Shown here piece by piece: positions 35,487 to 43,269 of a DNA stretch of 61,325 nt. Numbering within the stretch: the stretch's first letter is position 1; each line of letters opens with the position of its first letter. Under the pieces are notes generated by a model. The model worked only from the letters and a program-made list of their open reading frames with translations. It did not search any database and had not been told where the DNA came from. Source of the stretch: Rhizobium sp. JAB6 (GTDB lineage Bacteria; Pseudomonadota; Alphaproteobacteria; Rhizobiales; Rhizobiaceae); NCBI RefSeq assembly GCF_003024605.1, contig NZ_PYJQ01000003.1, positions 1-61,325 of the forward strand, read 5' to 3'. The translations under genes and the position numbers were made by a program.

Positions 35487-35705
35487 TTGGCGGGCGCAGT
35501 TTTGATCGGCATTGATGGTGAAGACGGGCTTTGGCTGGCAGATCTCCAACAGGGGACCGTCGTTCGGTACATGCAACCCTTGACGGGCGAGTTGGCGACG
35601 GCAGAATCCTGGCGCGCGAAAGGGATCAGAGTGCAGAAAAATATCGATTTTGCTGTAGCGTTGATATCAGCTGAGAGCATGGCGTCCGGCCTCCTTGAAG
35701 GCTAG
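35487..35705 (+). CDS. Conserved-looking 72-residue protein beside ycaO, possible precursor or partner
   Basis: A 72-residue protein beginning with TTG, 12 bases after the SARP stop and ending 14 bases before the ycaO GTG. It is compact and alpha/beta in appearance (VLIGIDGEDGLWLADLQQGT, then IDFAVALISAESMASGLLEG). It contains no cysteine and only a few serines and threonines, so it is not a typical lantibiotic-like core peptide. It could be a RiPP recognition or leader-like partner, or the protein modified by YcaO. No database family is recognised. Its tight fit between the genes supports a real role. Confidence 0.6.
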   Translation: MAGAVLIGIDGEDGLWLADLQQGTVVRYMQPLTGELATAESWRAKGIRVQKNIDFAVALISAESMASGLLEG

Positions 35706-35719
35706 GTGCTCGTTAATCG

Positions 35720-36892
35720 GTGTCAAACAGCTTTAGAGCGTGCCCTCCGGCGGAAACTCTTTCAAGGGTTTCGCCTCATCTGGGGCGACTTGGCATAACC
35801 CGTGTCGGACGCCAGACCGAGCTCGATCGAATAGGTATTCCCGTTTGGTGTGCTTATGCCCCGAATTCCCGGGCGATCGTTATTGCCCAGGGTAAAGGTC
35901 TGGACGACATTTCCGCGAAAACATCCGCGGTGATGGAAGCCGTCGAGCGTTCGGTGGCCACTCAGCCTTACTGTTCAACGCTGATGGCAAGTCGAGACGA
36001 TCTTACCTCATGTGGCCATGCAACGGATTGTTTAAATGGCCTGCTGGCTGTCGGTGCTCAGCCGATAGAGGCTATCGAAGAGATCAGATGGTCCCAAGCC
36101 CGCGATTTGGTGAAGAATGCCTCAATATTCCTGCCTTTCGATGCCATTCATCTTGACCGAACCCAGATCAGCCCGCGCTTTTGGATATCATCGGACGGAT
36201 TGGCGTCAGGCAACACTTGGCACGAGGCGGTCCTGCACGGGTTGCTGGAGAGGCTGGAGCGGGATGCCTGCGTCCTCTGGAGCGTTGTCCGCCCGGCGCG
36301 CCGATATGCGCGCCGGATAGATCCATCCAGTATCGAAGATAACCATATTGGCGCGATGCTGGAGAAGATCTTCTCTGCCGATTTCGATCTCGCCCTTTTC
36401 GATGTGACGAGCGATCTAGCCGTTGCCTCCGTCGTTGCCTTGCTGCGGCCGAAAGGTGATGACAGGTTGCTGAGATATGTCGACTTGACCATGGGGGCAG
36501 GCGCATCCTTGTCCCCGAATGTCGCCGTCGCGCGAGCAGTCTCGGAGGCTGTACAATCTCGGATGACATTCATTGCCGGCGCAAGGGATGATCTTATTCC
36601 CGAGCTGTTCTCCCGTCGCGCCGATCCAGCCCACCTGCAGTCGTTCCGCGCTCGATATATGACGAGCCTCGACGAACTACCGCCGACCGCCGCTGGGTCT
36701 GCGCAAGACGCGCTCGATCATCTTGTCGGGGCTCTGTCGGGACGCGGTATCGACCAGCTTTATGCAATCGAGCTGGCACCTGAATGGCTGCCGGCATCGG
36801 TCGCGAAGGTTTTCGCGCCGCAACTCGAACATCCGGATGGGAATCGCCGAATTCGCTTTGGCAGTCGCGCATTCTCGGCGAGCCTCTTATGA
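35720..36892 (+). CDS. YcaO-family protein (TfuA-associated, likely thioamide-forming)
   Basis: A 390-residue YcaO protein, starting GTG, with the typical N-terminus (PPAETLSRVSPHLGRLGITRV). The ATP-binding elements are visible: SAVMEAVERS near residue 72, HGLLERLERDAC near 175, and EAVQSRMTFIAGARDD near 278. YcaO enzymes activate peptide amides with ATP, forming azolines, thioamides or amidines. The C-terminus lacks the PxPxP tail of azoline cyclodehydratases, and a TfuA gene follows directly, so thioamide formation is the best guess. The next gene overlaps its stop by 4 bases. Confidence 0.9.
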   Translation: MSNSFRACPPAETLSRVSPHLGRLGITRVGRQTELDRIGIPVWCAYAPNSRAIVIAQGKGLDDISAKTSAVMEAVERSVATQPYCSTLMASRDDLTSCGHATDCLNGLLAVGAQPIEAIEEIRWSQARDLVKNASIFLPFDAIHLDRTQISPRFWISSDGLASGNTWHEAVLHGLLERLERDACVLWSVVRPARRYARRIDPSSIEDNHIGAMLEKIFSADFDLALFDVTSDLAVASVVALLRPKGDDRLLRYVDLTMGAGASLSPNVAVARAVSEAVQSRMTFIAGARDDLIPELFSRRADPAHLQSFRARYMTSLDELPPTAAGSAQDALDHLVGALSGRGIDQLYAIELAPEWLPASVAKVFAPQLEHPDGNRRIRFGSRAFSASLL

Positions 36893-37605
36893 AAGTGATC
36901 TTTGTCGGCCCGAGCCTGCCCGATGCCGACGCTTTCGCAGACGACACGATGGTCATACGGCCGCCCGCGTGTCAGGGCGACGTCGTCAGAGCTCTTGAGC
37001 ATGGTGCGACTGCCATCGGCCTTATCGACGGCCAGTTTGAGTTCGTCGCGCCGGTCTGGCACAAGGAACTGCTCTTTGCCCTATCCAAAGGTGTTGCGGT
37101 GTTTGGCGCGGCCAGCATGGGAGCGCTCCGCGCGGTAGAATGCCAGGCTTACGGCATGGTCGGCGTTGGCAGGATCTTCGACGATTATGCTTCCGGACGC
37201 CGCATGGAGGATGCGGATGTCGCCCTCCTTCATGGCCCAGCGGAGCTAGCTTATCCGCCTTTGTCAGTCCCGCTGGTCAATGTTGATGCGACGATCGAGG
37301 CCGCAATTGACCAAGGCGTCATCGATGGAGGAGAGGCTCTGCGGCTCTCCCAAGCAGCCCGGCGTCTATTTTTCAAGGACCGGACCTGGAGGCGTATTGC
37401 CGAAACCAGCAGCATAGACACAGGGCAGGTGAGGGCTCTCGTCGCCACTGCGTGGACTGACCAGAAGCGCCAGGATGCTATGGAGCTGATGCGTGCAATG
37501 GCAGAGAGACCATCACCGGCACCCGTGATGGTCTGGTCCTTCAATGCAACTCCGCTGTGGCGCAAACTCTACCCACAACTTTACCGTATATCGGAGGCTG
37601 ATTGA
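36889..37605 (+). CDS. TfuA-like protein
   Basis: A 238-residue TfuA-domain protein. It begins MKVIFVGPSLP and contains the family core FGAASMGALRAVEC with the YGMVGVGRIFDDY stretch about residues 70-105. TfuA proteins are partners of YcaO in thioamidation of McrA and thioamide-containing RiPPs, where they are thought to help deliver sulfide; the name comes from the trifolitoxin locus of Rhizobium. Its ATG overlaps the ycaO stop (ATGA), so the products are likely made in equal amounts. The next gene starts 3 bases downstream. Confidence 0.9.
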   Translation: MKVIFVGPSLPDADAFADDTMVIRPPACQGDVVRALEHGATAIGLIDGQFEFVAPVWHKELLFALSKGVAVFGAASMGALRAVECQAYGMVGVGRIFDDYASGRRMEDADVALLHGPAELAYPPLSVPLVNVDATIEAAIDQGVIDGGEALRLSQAARRLFFKDRTWRRIAETSSIDTGQVRALVATAWTDQKRQDAMELMRAMAERPSPAPVMVWSFNATPLWRKLYPQLYRISEAD

Positions 37606-37608
37606 CAC

Positions 37609-37920
37609 ATGCATTGCGTGTGCAACGCTTTTGCAACGCACTTCGTCGATCGGAATATGCCAATCTCGCCTTCGGATCATTTTGGTGGGGTTTTAAGAGT
37701 GATGGATTGTGAAGGTCATGAGCGTCATTGCGAGATCTTGGCGCTTGTTAAAATGATGCAGTATGCCGATCAGATCGCCAGCGATCTCGATACACCGCAG
37801 GCCGTGTTCCTGATAAAGGCGGCACAAGAGGCTCTACTTTCCGTCTTGAAGACCGAATGCGCGGCGCTCTCAAATGCACATCTGGGCGGGCTTGTCAGTG
37901 ACGCGCATGGTCACTGCTAG
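37609..37920 (+). CDS. 103-residue protein with terminal cysteine, coupled to tfuA
   Basis: A 103-residue protein starting 3 bases after tfuA in the same reading frame. The N-terminal segment (MHCVCNAFATHFVD) holds two cysteines; the middle is helical (HCEILALVKMMQYADQIASD and LIKAAQEALLSVLK), and the last residues are SDAHGHC, a C-terminal cysteine after histidine. It is not similar to a family I know. It might be the peptide substrate of the YcaO-TfuA pair, a metal-binding accessory protein or an unrelated short gene. An internal ATG near 37657 (MPISPSDHFG) is an alternative start. Confidence 0.55.
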   Translation: MHCVCNAFATHFVDRNMPISPSDHFGGVLRVMDCEGHERHCEILALVKMMQYADQIASDLDTPQAVFLIKAAQEALLSVLKTECAALSNAHLGGLVSDAHGHC

Positions 37921-38095
37921 CTCCATCCTTCAGAAGGAACCGATCATCATCCAACCGATGCCGGCTTGCACTTGGAAACTTCAAGAGGTCTGGTTTGCTT
38001 GGAAGAATACGAGCCACGGTGGGCCGAGCCGCGAAAAAAGTAAGCTCCGCCGATCCAGGGGCATTGTTCTGGATTTCAAGGAACCTCATGGAAAT

Positions 38096-38185
38096 ATGAG
38101 GATCGAGTTCATCCTGTTTGCAGCGATTGTTGTTGCGTGGTTTACGATTGCCTGCACCATCTGTCTCTCGTTGAACTGGCTCTGA
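38096..38185 (+). CDS. Possible 29-residue membrane peptide
   Basis: A short ORF with one hydrophobic segment (MRIEFILFAAIVVAWFTIAC…) between the YcaO operon and the GntR gene. The ribosome site is poor (AAGGAA too far upstream). It could be a small membrane peptide or chance. Confidence 0.25.
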   Translation: MRIEFILFAAIVVAWFTIACTICLSLNWL

Positions 38186-38283
38186 TCTCTGGCTCTTTCC
38201 AGGGCAGCTACAGTTGTAGATCGGCGAGCCGTCTCGAGCGGAGATAGCGTGTTTGGAGTCTTGTTTGGCGCGGATATTTCCGG

Positions 38284-38309
38284 TCCTTCTCTCCCGAAGA
38301 AGAGAAGGA
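38284..38309. terminator. Inverted repeat near the GntR gene end
   Basis: TCCTTCTCT (38284-38292) pairs with AGAGAAGGA (38301-38309) across 8 bases, 60 bases after the GntR regulator stop on the minus strand. Possible terminator of the regulator or of the YcaO operon; no T-tract. Confidence 0.35.
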
Positions 38310-38368
38310 AATGATTGGCGACCGTTCCCCTCAGGAGCAACCAATCCACGCGGACAATTCATAAACGG

Positions 38369-39004
38369 TCAAGCCTGAAGAATGTGCTTGCGCGTCAGTT
38401 CCATGAGGTGGCTTACGTCTCGCCTTTCTATCGCGTCCACCATTTGCTGATGTTCACGACCGGATTGCTCAATGCGGGCGCGTGTCCGCCATTGCGATAC
38501 CGGCGCGGAGGACGTTCGCTGCCGAATTTCCGTGATCAGTTCCACGAGTTCCTGATTGCCGGCAAGGGCAAGCAAATGGCGGTGAAAGGCGAGGTTGGCT
38601 TCGTAAAGTTCAAGCATGGTGCCGTTCAGCACCAAATCATCGAAGCGTAGAGCAAGAGTTCGCAACTTCGCGATATCTGCCGTGCTCGCATTCGCAATGA
38701 TACGGTCGCTGACGGCGACTTCAAGAATGACGCGAATGTCGCTTACCTCTTGAGCGCGGCGCCCGTCCTGCTCATGGACGTGATAGCCACGATTGGGAAT
38801 ATGCTCCACCAGGCGCTTCTGCACCAGTCTGTCGAGAGCCCGTCGAACTTCAGGCCGCGTACAATTATACCGCCGTTCGAGATCGATCTGCTTCAGCCAG
38901 GTTCCGGGTGGGAGGCGACCGGCAAGAATATCCTGCAGGATAAGCTCGGTCACGTCGGGCGTTTGCGGCTCTTGCGCTGTCGCTTCGGCTTCCAGCGAAT
39001 TCAT
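38369..39004 (-). CDS. GntR-family regulator, FCD subfamily
   Basis: A 211-residue regulator with a GntR winged helix (about 15-75: ILQDILAGRLPPGTWLKQIDL … LVEHIPNRGYHV) and a C-terminal FCD ligand-binding helical domain (about 85-205, with the metal-type residues in ANLAFHRHLL near 140 and H in GREHQQMVDAI). It diverges from the M20/M28/ABC operon with 177 bases between them, and a perfect 16-bp palindrome lies in that gap. Such regulators usually repress a catabolic operon until an organic acid or amino acid derivative is present, so it probably controls the neighbouring operon. Confidence 0.9.
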   Translation of the reverse strand: MNSLEAEATAQEPQTPDVTELILQDILAGRLPPGTWLKQIDLERRYNCTRPEVRRALDRLVQKRLVEHIPNRGYHVHEQDGRRAQEVSDIRVILEVAVSDRIIANASTADIAKLRTLALRFDDLVLNGTMLELYEANLAFHRHLLALAGNQELVELITEIRQRTSSAPVSQWRTRARIEQSGREHQQMVDAIERRDVSHLMELTRKHILQA

Positions 39005-39133
39005 GCAGTTCTCTCCAGCCTCCGGGTTTCGGCGATGACTATCATAGCTCTCCTTTGGCTCACAACGAGCGCGATATCGGTGCTGAAAAAATATTCACGC
39101 TTATCTCTTGCGCGGTGATGTCAATTGGATCAT

Positions 39134-39149
39134 AAATTGGCGCCAATTT
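39134..39149. promoter_or_regulatory. Perfect 16-bp palindrome, GntR operator candidate
   Basis: AAATTGGCGCCAATTT at 39134-39149. It overlaps the -35 region of the promoter below, fitting repression by blocking RNA polymerase. Further AATTGG-like half-sites occur around 39122. Confidence 0.6.
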
Positions 39150-39164
39150 GATTACCATTATATG
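39137..39164 (+). promoter_or_regulatory. Sigma-70-type promoter of the M20 operon
   Basis: TTGGCG at 39137-39142, 16-base spacer, TATATG at 39159-39164; the expected transcript start is about 10 bases before the M20 ATG at 39182. The operator overlaps the -35 box. Confidence 0.5.
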
Positions 39165-39181
39165 AGGCGTGTTGTAAATCC

Positions 39182-40606
39182 ATGCAAAACTCGGATGCCG
39201 TTTGGGAAATTGTCGAGAGAAAACGCACGGCGTTTTTCGAGTTGAGCGACCGGATCTGGGACATTCCGGAGACGAATTACCTGGAGTATCAATCTGCCGA
39301 AGAGCATGCCCGCCTGCTGGAAAATGAAGGTTTTCGCGTCAAGCGCGGCATTGCCGGTTTGCCGACGGCAGTCATGGGAGAAGCAGGCGAGGGCGGTCCG
39401 GTCATCGCGATCCTTGGCGAGTTCGATGCCCTGCCGGGGCTGAGTCAGGAGGCGGGCATTGCCGAGGAGCGGCCCCTGGTCGACGGCGGCAATGGTCACG
39501 GCTGCGGTCATAACATGCTCGGTGCCGGGTCGATGCTCGCTGCCGCCGCCGTCAAGGATTTTCTTGCGGAGAACGGCTTGACAGGGCGGGTGCGCTATTA
39601 CGGTTGCCCCGCCGAGGAAGGTGGCTCGTCGAAAGGTTTCATGGTCCGCGCCGGTATTTTCGACGATGTGGATATCGCGATCTCCTGGCATCCGGCAGCC
39701 TTCGCCGGCGTCAACACTCCGATCTCGCTTGCCTGCAATGAAATCAACTTCCATTTCTCAGGCCGCGCCTCGCATGCCTCCGCCACACCGCATCTTGGCC
39801 GCAGCGCTCTCGATGCGGTGGAGTTGATGAATGTCGGCGTCAACTACATGCGCGAACACATGCCTTCGACCGCGCGCATTCACTATGCCATCACCGATGC
39901 CGGTGGCGCGGCGCCGAACGTCGTGCAGGCGCGTGCCACGGTGCGTTATCTCGTCCGCGCGAGAACCTTGCCGGAGCTCCTGTCCCTAGTCGCCCGCGTC
40001 AAAAAGGTCGCGGAAGGTGCGGCCCTGATGACCGAGACGACCGTTCGCAGTGAGATCATCAGCGGCGATGCCAATCTCGTCGGCAACACGCCGCTCGAAG
40101 AATGCATGTTCTCCCATTTGCAGCGGCTCGGTCCTCCGCAGTTCGATGATGCGGACCGGGAGATGGCCCGCAAGTTCCAGCAGACCTTCAATGCAGAGGA
40201 TATCGCAGCCTCCTATGGTCGGTTCGCACTGAAACCGAAGAAGGACCAACCGCTTTGCGAGGAGGTTTTCCCGCTGAACGCCGGCGATGGCACGCTGGTC
40301 GGCTCCACCGATGTCGGAACAGTGAGCTGGGTAGTGCCGACCGTGCAGATGCGCGGGGCAACCTATGCCATCGGCACGCCCGGTCATTCCTGGCAACTGG
40401 TCGCTCAAGGCAAGCTGCCGGCTGCTCACAAGGGAACCGAGCATGCCGCCAAGGTAATGGCCAGTACGGCCGCCGATCTCATCCGCAATCCCGGCTTGAT
40501 CGAGGCCGCCAAGGCCGATCACAAGGCTCGCCTTGAAGGAATGCCTTTCGTCAACCCGATCCCGGATGACGTCGAGCCGCCGCTGCCGGAGAAGGCCCAT
40601 GCCTGA
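39182..40606 (+). CDS. M20-family amidohydrolase (AbgB-like)
   Basis: A 474-residue metallo-amidohydrolase of the M20D/AbgB kind. Metal-binding and catalytic features are clear: ILGEFDALPG near residue 80, HGCGHNML near 105, PAEEGGSSKG near 143, SWHPAAF near 165 and SGRASHASATPHLGRSA near 200 in the lid domain; the final Gly-rich loop (GTPGHSWQLVAQGK) contains the last metal histidine. Such enzymes hydrolyse N-acyl or p-aminobenzoyl-type amino acid derivatives. It is the first gene after the GntR regulator and overlaps the M28-like gene by 8 bases, forming a catabolic operon. Confidence 0.88.
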   Translation: MQNSDAVWEIVERKRTAFFELSDRIWDIPETNYLEYQSAEEHARLLENEGFRVKRGIAGLPTAVMGEAGEGGPVIAILGEFDALPGLSQEAGIAEERPLVDGGNGHGCGHNMLGAGSMLAAAAVKDFLAENGLTGRVRYYGCPAEEGGSSKGFMVRAGIFDDVDIAISWHPAAFAGVNTPISLACNEINFHFSGRASHASATPHLGRSALDAVELMNVGVNYMREHMPSTARIHYAITDAGGAAPNVVQARATVRYLVRARTLPELLSLVARVKKVAEGAALMTETTVRSEIISGDANLVGNTPLEECMFSHLQRLGPPQFDDADREMARKFQQTFNAEDIAASYGRFALKPKKDQPLCEEVFPLNAGDGTLVGSTDVGTVSWVVPTVQMRGATYAIGTPGHSWQLVAQGKLPAAHKGTEHAAKVMASTAADLIRNPGLIEAAKADHKARLEGMPFVNPIPDDVEPPLPEKAHA

Positions 40607-42275
40607 CTTGGCCCTGCAGCCAGATCGTGAACATCTGATGGCGCACCTCCGCGAGTTCGCCCGCCGGGTGAAATTGTCGGGAACGCCGGAGGAACTGGAG
40701 AGCTTCCATTATCTTCAGGCGCAGATGAACAGCTACGGGTATCGCACACAGCTGCTGTCGCATGATGCCTTTATCAGCCTGCCCGGTGCGGCCAAGGTTG
40801 AGATCGAAGGCGAAAGTCTTCGTTGCATTACTCATTCGATGTCGGTTTCGAGCGGGTCAGGAGGTACAAGCGGCGACCTCGCCTATGTCGGCGAAGGGAC
40901 GGAAGCCGATTTCGTCGGCAAGGATGTGGCCGGCAAGATCGTTCTGGTCGACGGAATTGCCACCGAGGAAGTCGCCGCAATTGCGAGCGCGGCCGGCGCT
41001 CTCGGCGCGCTTCATGTGAGTCCGAACGAGCATCTCTACGAAATGTGCGTGTCGCCGGTCTGGGGCAGCCCGTCGCAGCATACGCGGACCAAACTTCCGA
41101 AGACGGTCATCTGCACCATTGCCAGCGAAGACGGCATGCGCCTGCGCGAACGGCTTGCCCGGGGTGAAAAAGTGCGCGCAACGCTTACGGCAGAGGTCGA
41201 CACCGGGTGGCGCAAGACACCGCTTCTTGTCGCCGAGCTTCAGCCGGCGAGTGAGGATGAGCCATTCGTGCTGTTTTCAGGCCATCATGACACCTGGCAC
41301 TTCGGTGTCATGGACAATGGCGGCGCCAATGCGACCATGCTGGAGGCGGCCCGCTTGCTTGCCCTTCAGGCAAGTGAGTGGCAACGCGGCCTGCGTATCT
41401 GCTTCTGGTCCGGCCATTCGCACGGACGCTACTCCGGTTCGGCTTGGTATGCCGATGAATATTTTGATGACCTCGATCGTCGTTGCGTGGCGCACGTCAA
41501 CGTCGATTCCACCGGGGGCGAGGGGGCGACTATCCTCACCAATTCCGGCGTCATCGATGAGTTGAAGCCTTTGGCGGCCGAGGTAATCCAGCGGCTGACC
41601 GGGCAAAGGCATGCCGGCAGACGTCACGGCAGAGCAGCGGATCAATCCTTCTGGGGTGTCGGCATCCCCTCCATGTTCGGAAGCCTCAGTCATCAGCCGC
41701 CTGGACCTGTCAAAATGCTGACGGCGCTCGGTTGGTGGTGGCACACGCCGCATGACACCGCGGAACATATCGATCCCGCCAATCTCCGCCGGGATACACA
41801 GATCGTGCTGGAGATACTTTGGCGCCTGCTGACCTCGCCGATCCTGCCATTGGACTATACTATTTATGCGGATGCCCTCGGCAAACAGGTCGCCCAGCTG
41901 CAGACGGAGCTCGCGGGGCGTATCGACATTTCGGTTCTTGCAAACGCAATCGACGAGTTACGCATCAACGCGAAAGCCATAGTGGGGGCGAAGGACCTGT
42001 CTGCCGCCAAGGTAGCTCGCATCAATGCCTCGCTCATGCGCGCCAGCCGCCATCTCGTGCCGCTGAACTATACGAGCGGCGAACGCTTCCATCATGATTC
42101 CGCCCTGCCGCACCCGGCCTGGCCGTCGCTGGAGGGGCTTCGGGCGCTGGCCACGCTGCCGGTGACATCGTCAGAGACCGCTTTCTACGCCGTCCATGCC
42201 CGTCAGGTGAGAAATCGCGTCGCCCACGCGCTGAGGCAAGCCAATACGGCATTGCGCGCCGCCCTGGAGGACTGA
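40599..42275 (+). CDS. M28-family peptidase-like protein with PA domain
   Basis: A 558-residue protein. Its central part has the M28 metallopeptidase fold with VLFSGHHDTWHFGVMDNGGA (metal His/Asp, about residues 225-245), HVNVDSTGGEG (about 300) and WWHTPHDTAEH near 385, and a PA-like insertion (YVGEGTEADFVGKDVAGKIV, about 95-125). The usual catalytic EE pair reads SGHSHGRYSGSAWYAD around 275-290 instead, so the catalytic glutamates appear replaced; relatives with this GHSHGRY pattern exist. It may still hydrolyse peptides or amides, or bind them. The ATG at 40599 overlaps the M20 gene by 8 bases. Confidence 0.8.
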   Translation: MPDLALQPDREHLMAHLREFARRVKLSGTPEELESFHYLQAQMNSYGYRTQLLSHDAFISLPGAAKVEIEGESLRCITHSMSVSSGSGGTSGDLAYVGEGTEADFVGKDVAGKIVLVDGIATEEVAAIASAAGALGALHVSPNEHLYEMCVSPVWGSPSQHTRTKLPKTVICTIASEDGMRLRERLARGEKVRATLTAEVDTGWRKTPLLVAELQPASEDEPFVLFSGHHDTWHFGVMDNGGANATMLEAARLLALQASEWQRGLRICFWSGHSHGRYSGSAWYADEYFDDLDRRCVAHVNVDSTGGEGATILTNSGVIDELKPLAAEVIQRLTGQRHAGRRHGRAADQSFWGVGIPSMFGSLSHQPPGPVKMLTALGWWWHTPHDTAEHIDPANLRRDTQIVLEILWRLLTSPILPLDYTIYADALGKQVAQLQTELAGRIDISVLANAIDELRINAKAIVGAKDLSAAKVARINASLMRASRHLVPLNYTSGERFHHDSALPHPAWPSLEGLRALATLPVTSSETAFYAVHARQVRNRVAHALRQANTALRAALED

Positions 42276-42334
42276 CGCAGCCATATCTCCAATTAAACAA
42301 ACGGCACTTCGAGGCCGAAAAGAGGGAACTGAGA

Positions 42335-43189
42335 ATGAAGAATAGAAATCTGTTTGCTGCCGTGTTCGGCGCCATTGCCTTCCTGGCCCCCCTTGCCGCC
42401 GGCGCCAAGGACTGGACGCATGTCAAAGTCGGCATTGAAGGTGCCTTCCCACCCTGGAACTTCATGGATTCCAGCGGCAAGCTTGCCGGCTTCGATGTCG
42501 ATCTCATCAACGACCTCTGCAAGCGCGCCAAGGTCGATTGCGAACTGATTGCCGGCGAATGGAACGCGATGATCCCGAGCCTGAATGCCGGCAAGTTCGA
42601 TCTCGTGATGACGCTCGGCATCAACGAGAAGCGCAAGCAGGTGGTTGATTTCACAGTGCCCTATGCGAGCGGCGTCGCAAGCTTCCTGCTTCTGAAGGAT
42701 GGCCCGGTCTCTCCCCTGCCGATGACCGGCGAGCGACTGAATCTGAACGACAAGGCTAAGGCCGATCCTGTGATGGCAGAAATCGGCAAGGCGTTGAAAG
42801 GGAAGACCGTCGGCGTGGTCCAATCGACCAGCCAGGAGCAGTTGATCAAAGCCTATTTCGGATCCGATGTCACCGTGCGCGCCTACAAGAATTCCGGAGA
42901 ACGTGACCTCGATCTGAAGGCCGGGCGCATCGATGCGGGTTTCGACAGCGGCGTTTATGAAACCTCCGTGCTCGGCAAGCCTGGCAACGATGATCTGATG
43001 ATGTCGGGTCCGCTGGTGAAGGGCGCGATGCTGGCAACCGAAGTCGCGCTCGGCATGCGCAAGGGCGAAACCGATCTGAAGGCCAAATTCGATGATGCCA
43101 TCAGGCAGGCCGCCAAGGATGGCACGATCAAGCAACTCTCGGAAAAGTGGAGCAAGATCGATCTGACGCCGACCTTCGACGCCAATTGA
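42335..43189 (+). CDS. ABC transporter solute-binding protein (family 3), first of two
   Basis: A 284-residue periplasmic binding protein with a signal peptide (residues 1-22, ending AAGA). The mature start is KDWTHVKVGIEGAFPPWNF, the polar amino-acid receptor hallmark; the binding cleft shows VDFTVPYASG near 105 and the hinge GKTVGVVQST near 160. It resembles the second binding protein downstream (45527-46384) in length and insertion pattern, so the transporter appears to use two receptors. A GAGGGAACTGAGA site precedes the ATG. It lies after the M20/M28 pair, probably importing their products or substrates. Confidence 0.87.
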   Translation: MKNRNLFAAVFGAIAFLAPLAAGAKDWTHVKVGIEGAFPPWNFMDSSGKLAGFDVDLINDLCKRAKVDCELIAGEWNAMIPSLNAGKFDLVMTLGINEKRKQVVDFTVPYASGVASFLLLKDGPVSPLPMTGERLNLNDKAKADPVMAEIGKALKGKTVGVVQSTSQEQLIKAYFGSDVTVRAYKNSGERDLDLKAGRIDAGFDSGVYETSVLGKPGNDDLMMSGPLVKGAMLATEVALGMRKGETDLKAKFDDAIRQAAKDGTIKQLSEKWSKIDLTPTFDAN

Positions 43190-43269
43190 GCGTTCTTTCA
43201 CCGCGTCACCTATAGCTGAGGCTAGACAATGGCACTTGCCGCAAAAGTCCGCTCTCCCGGGGCTCCATC

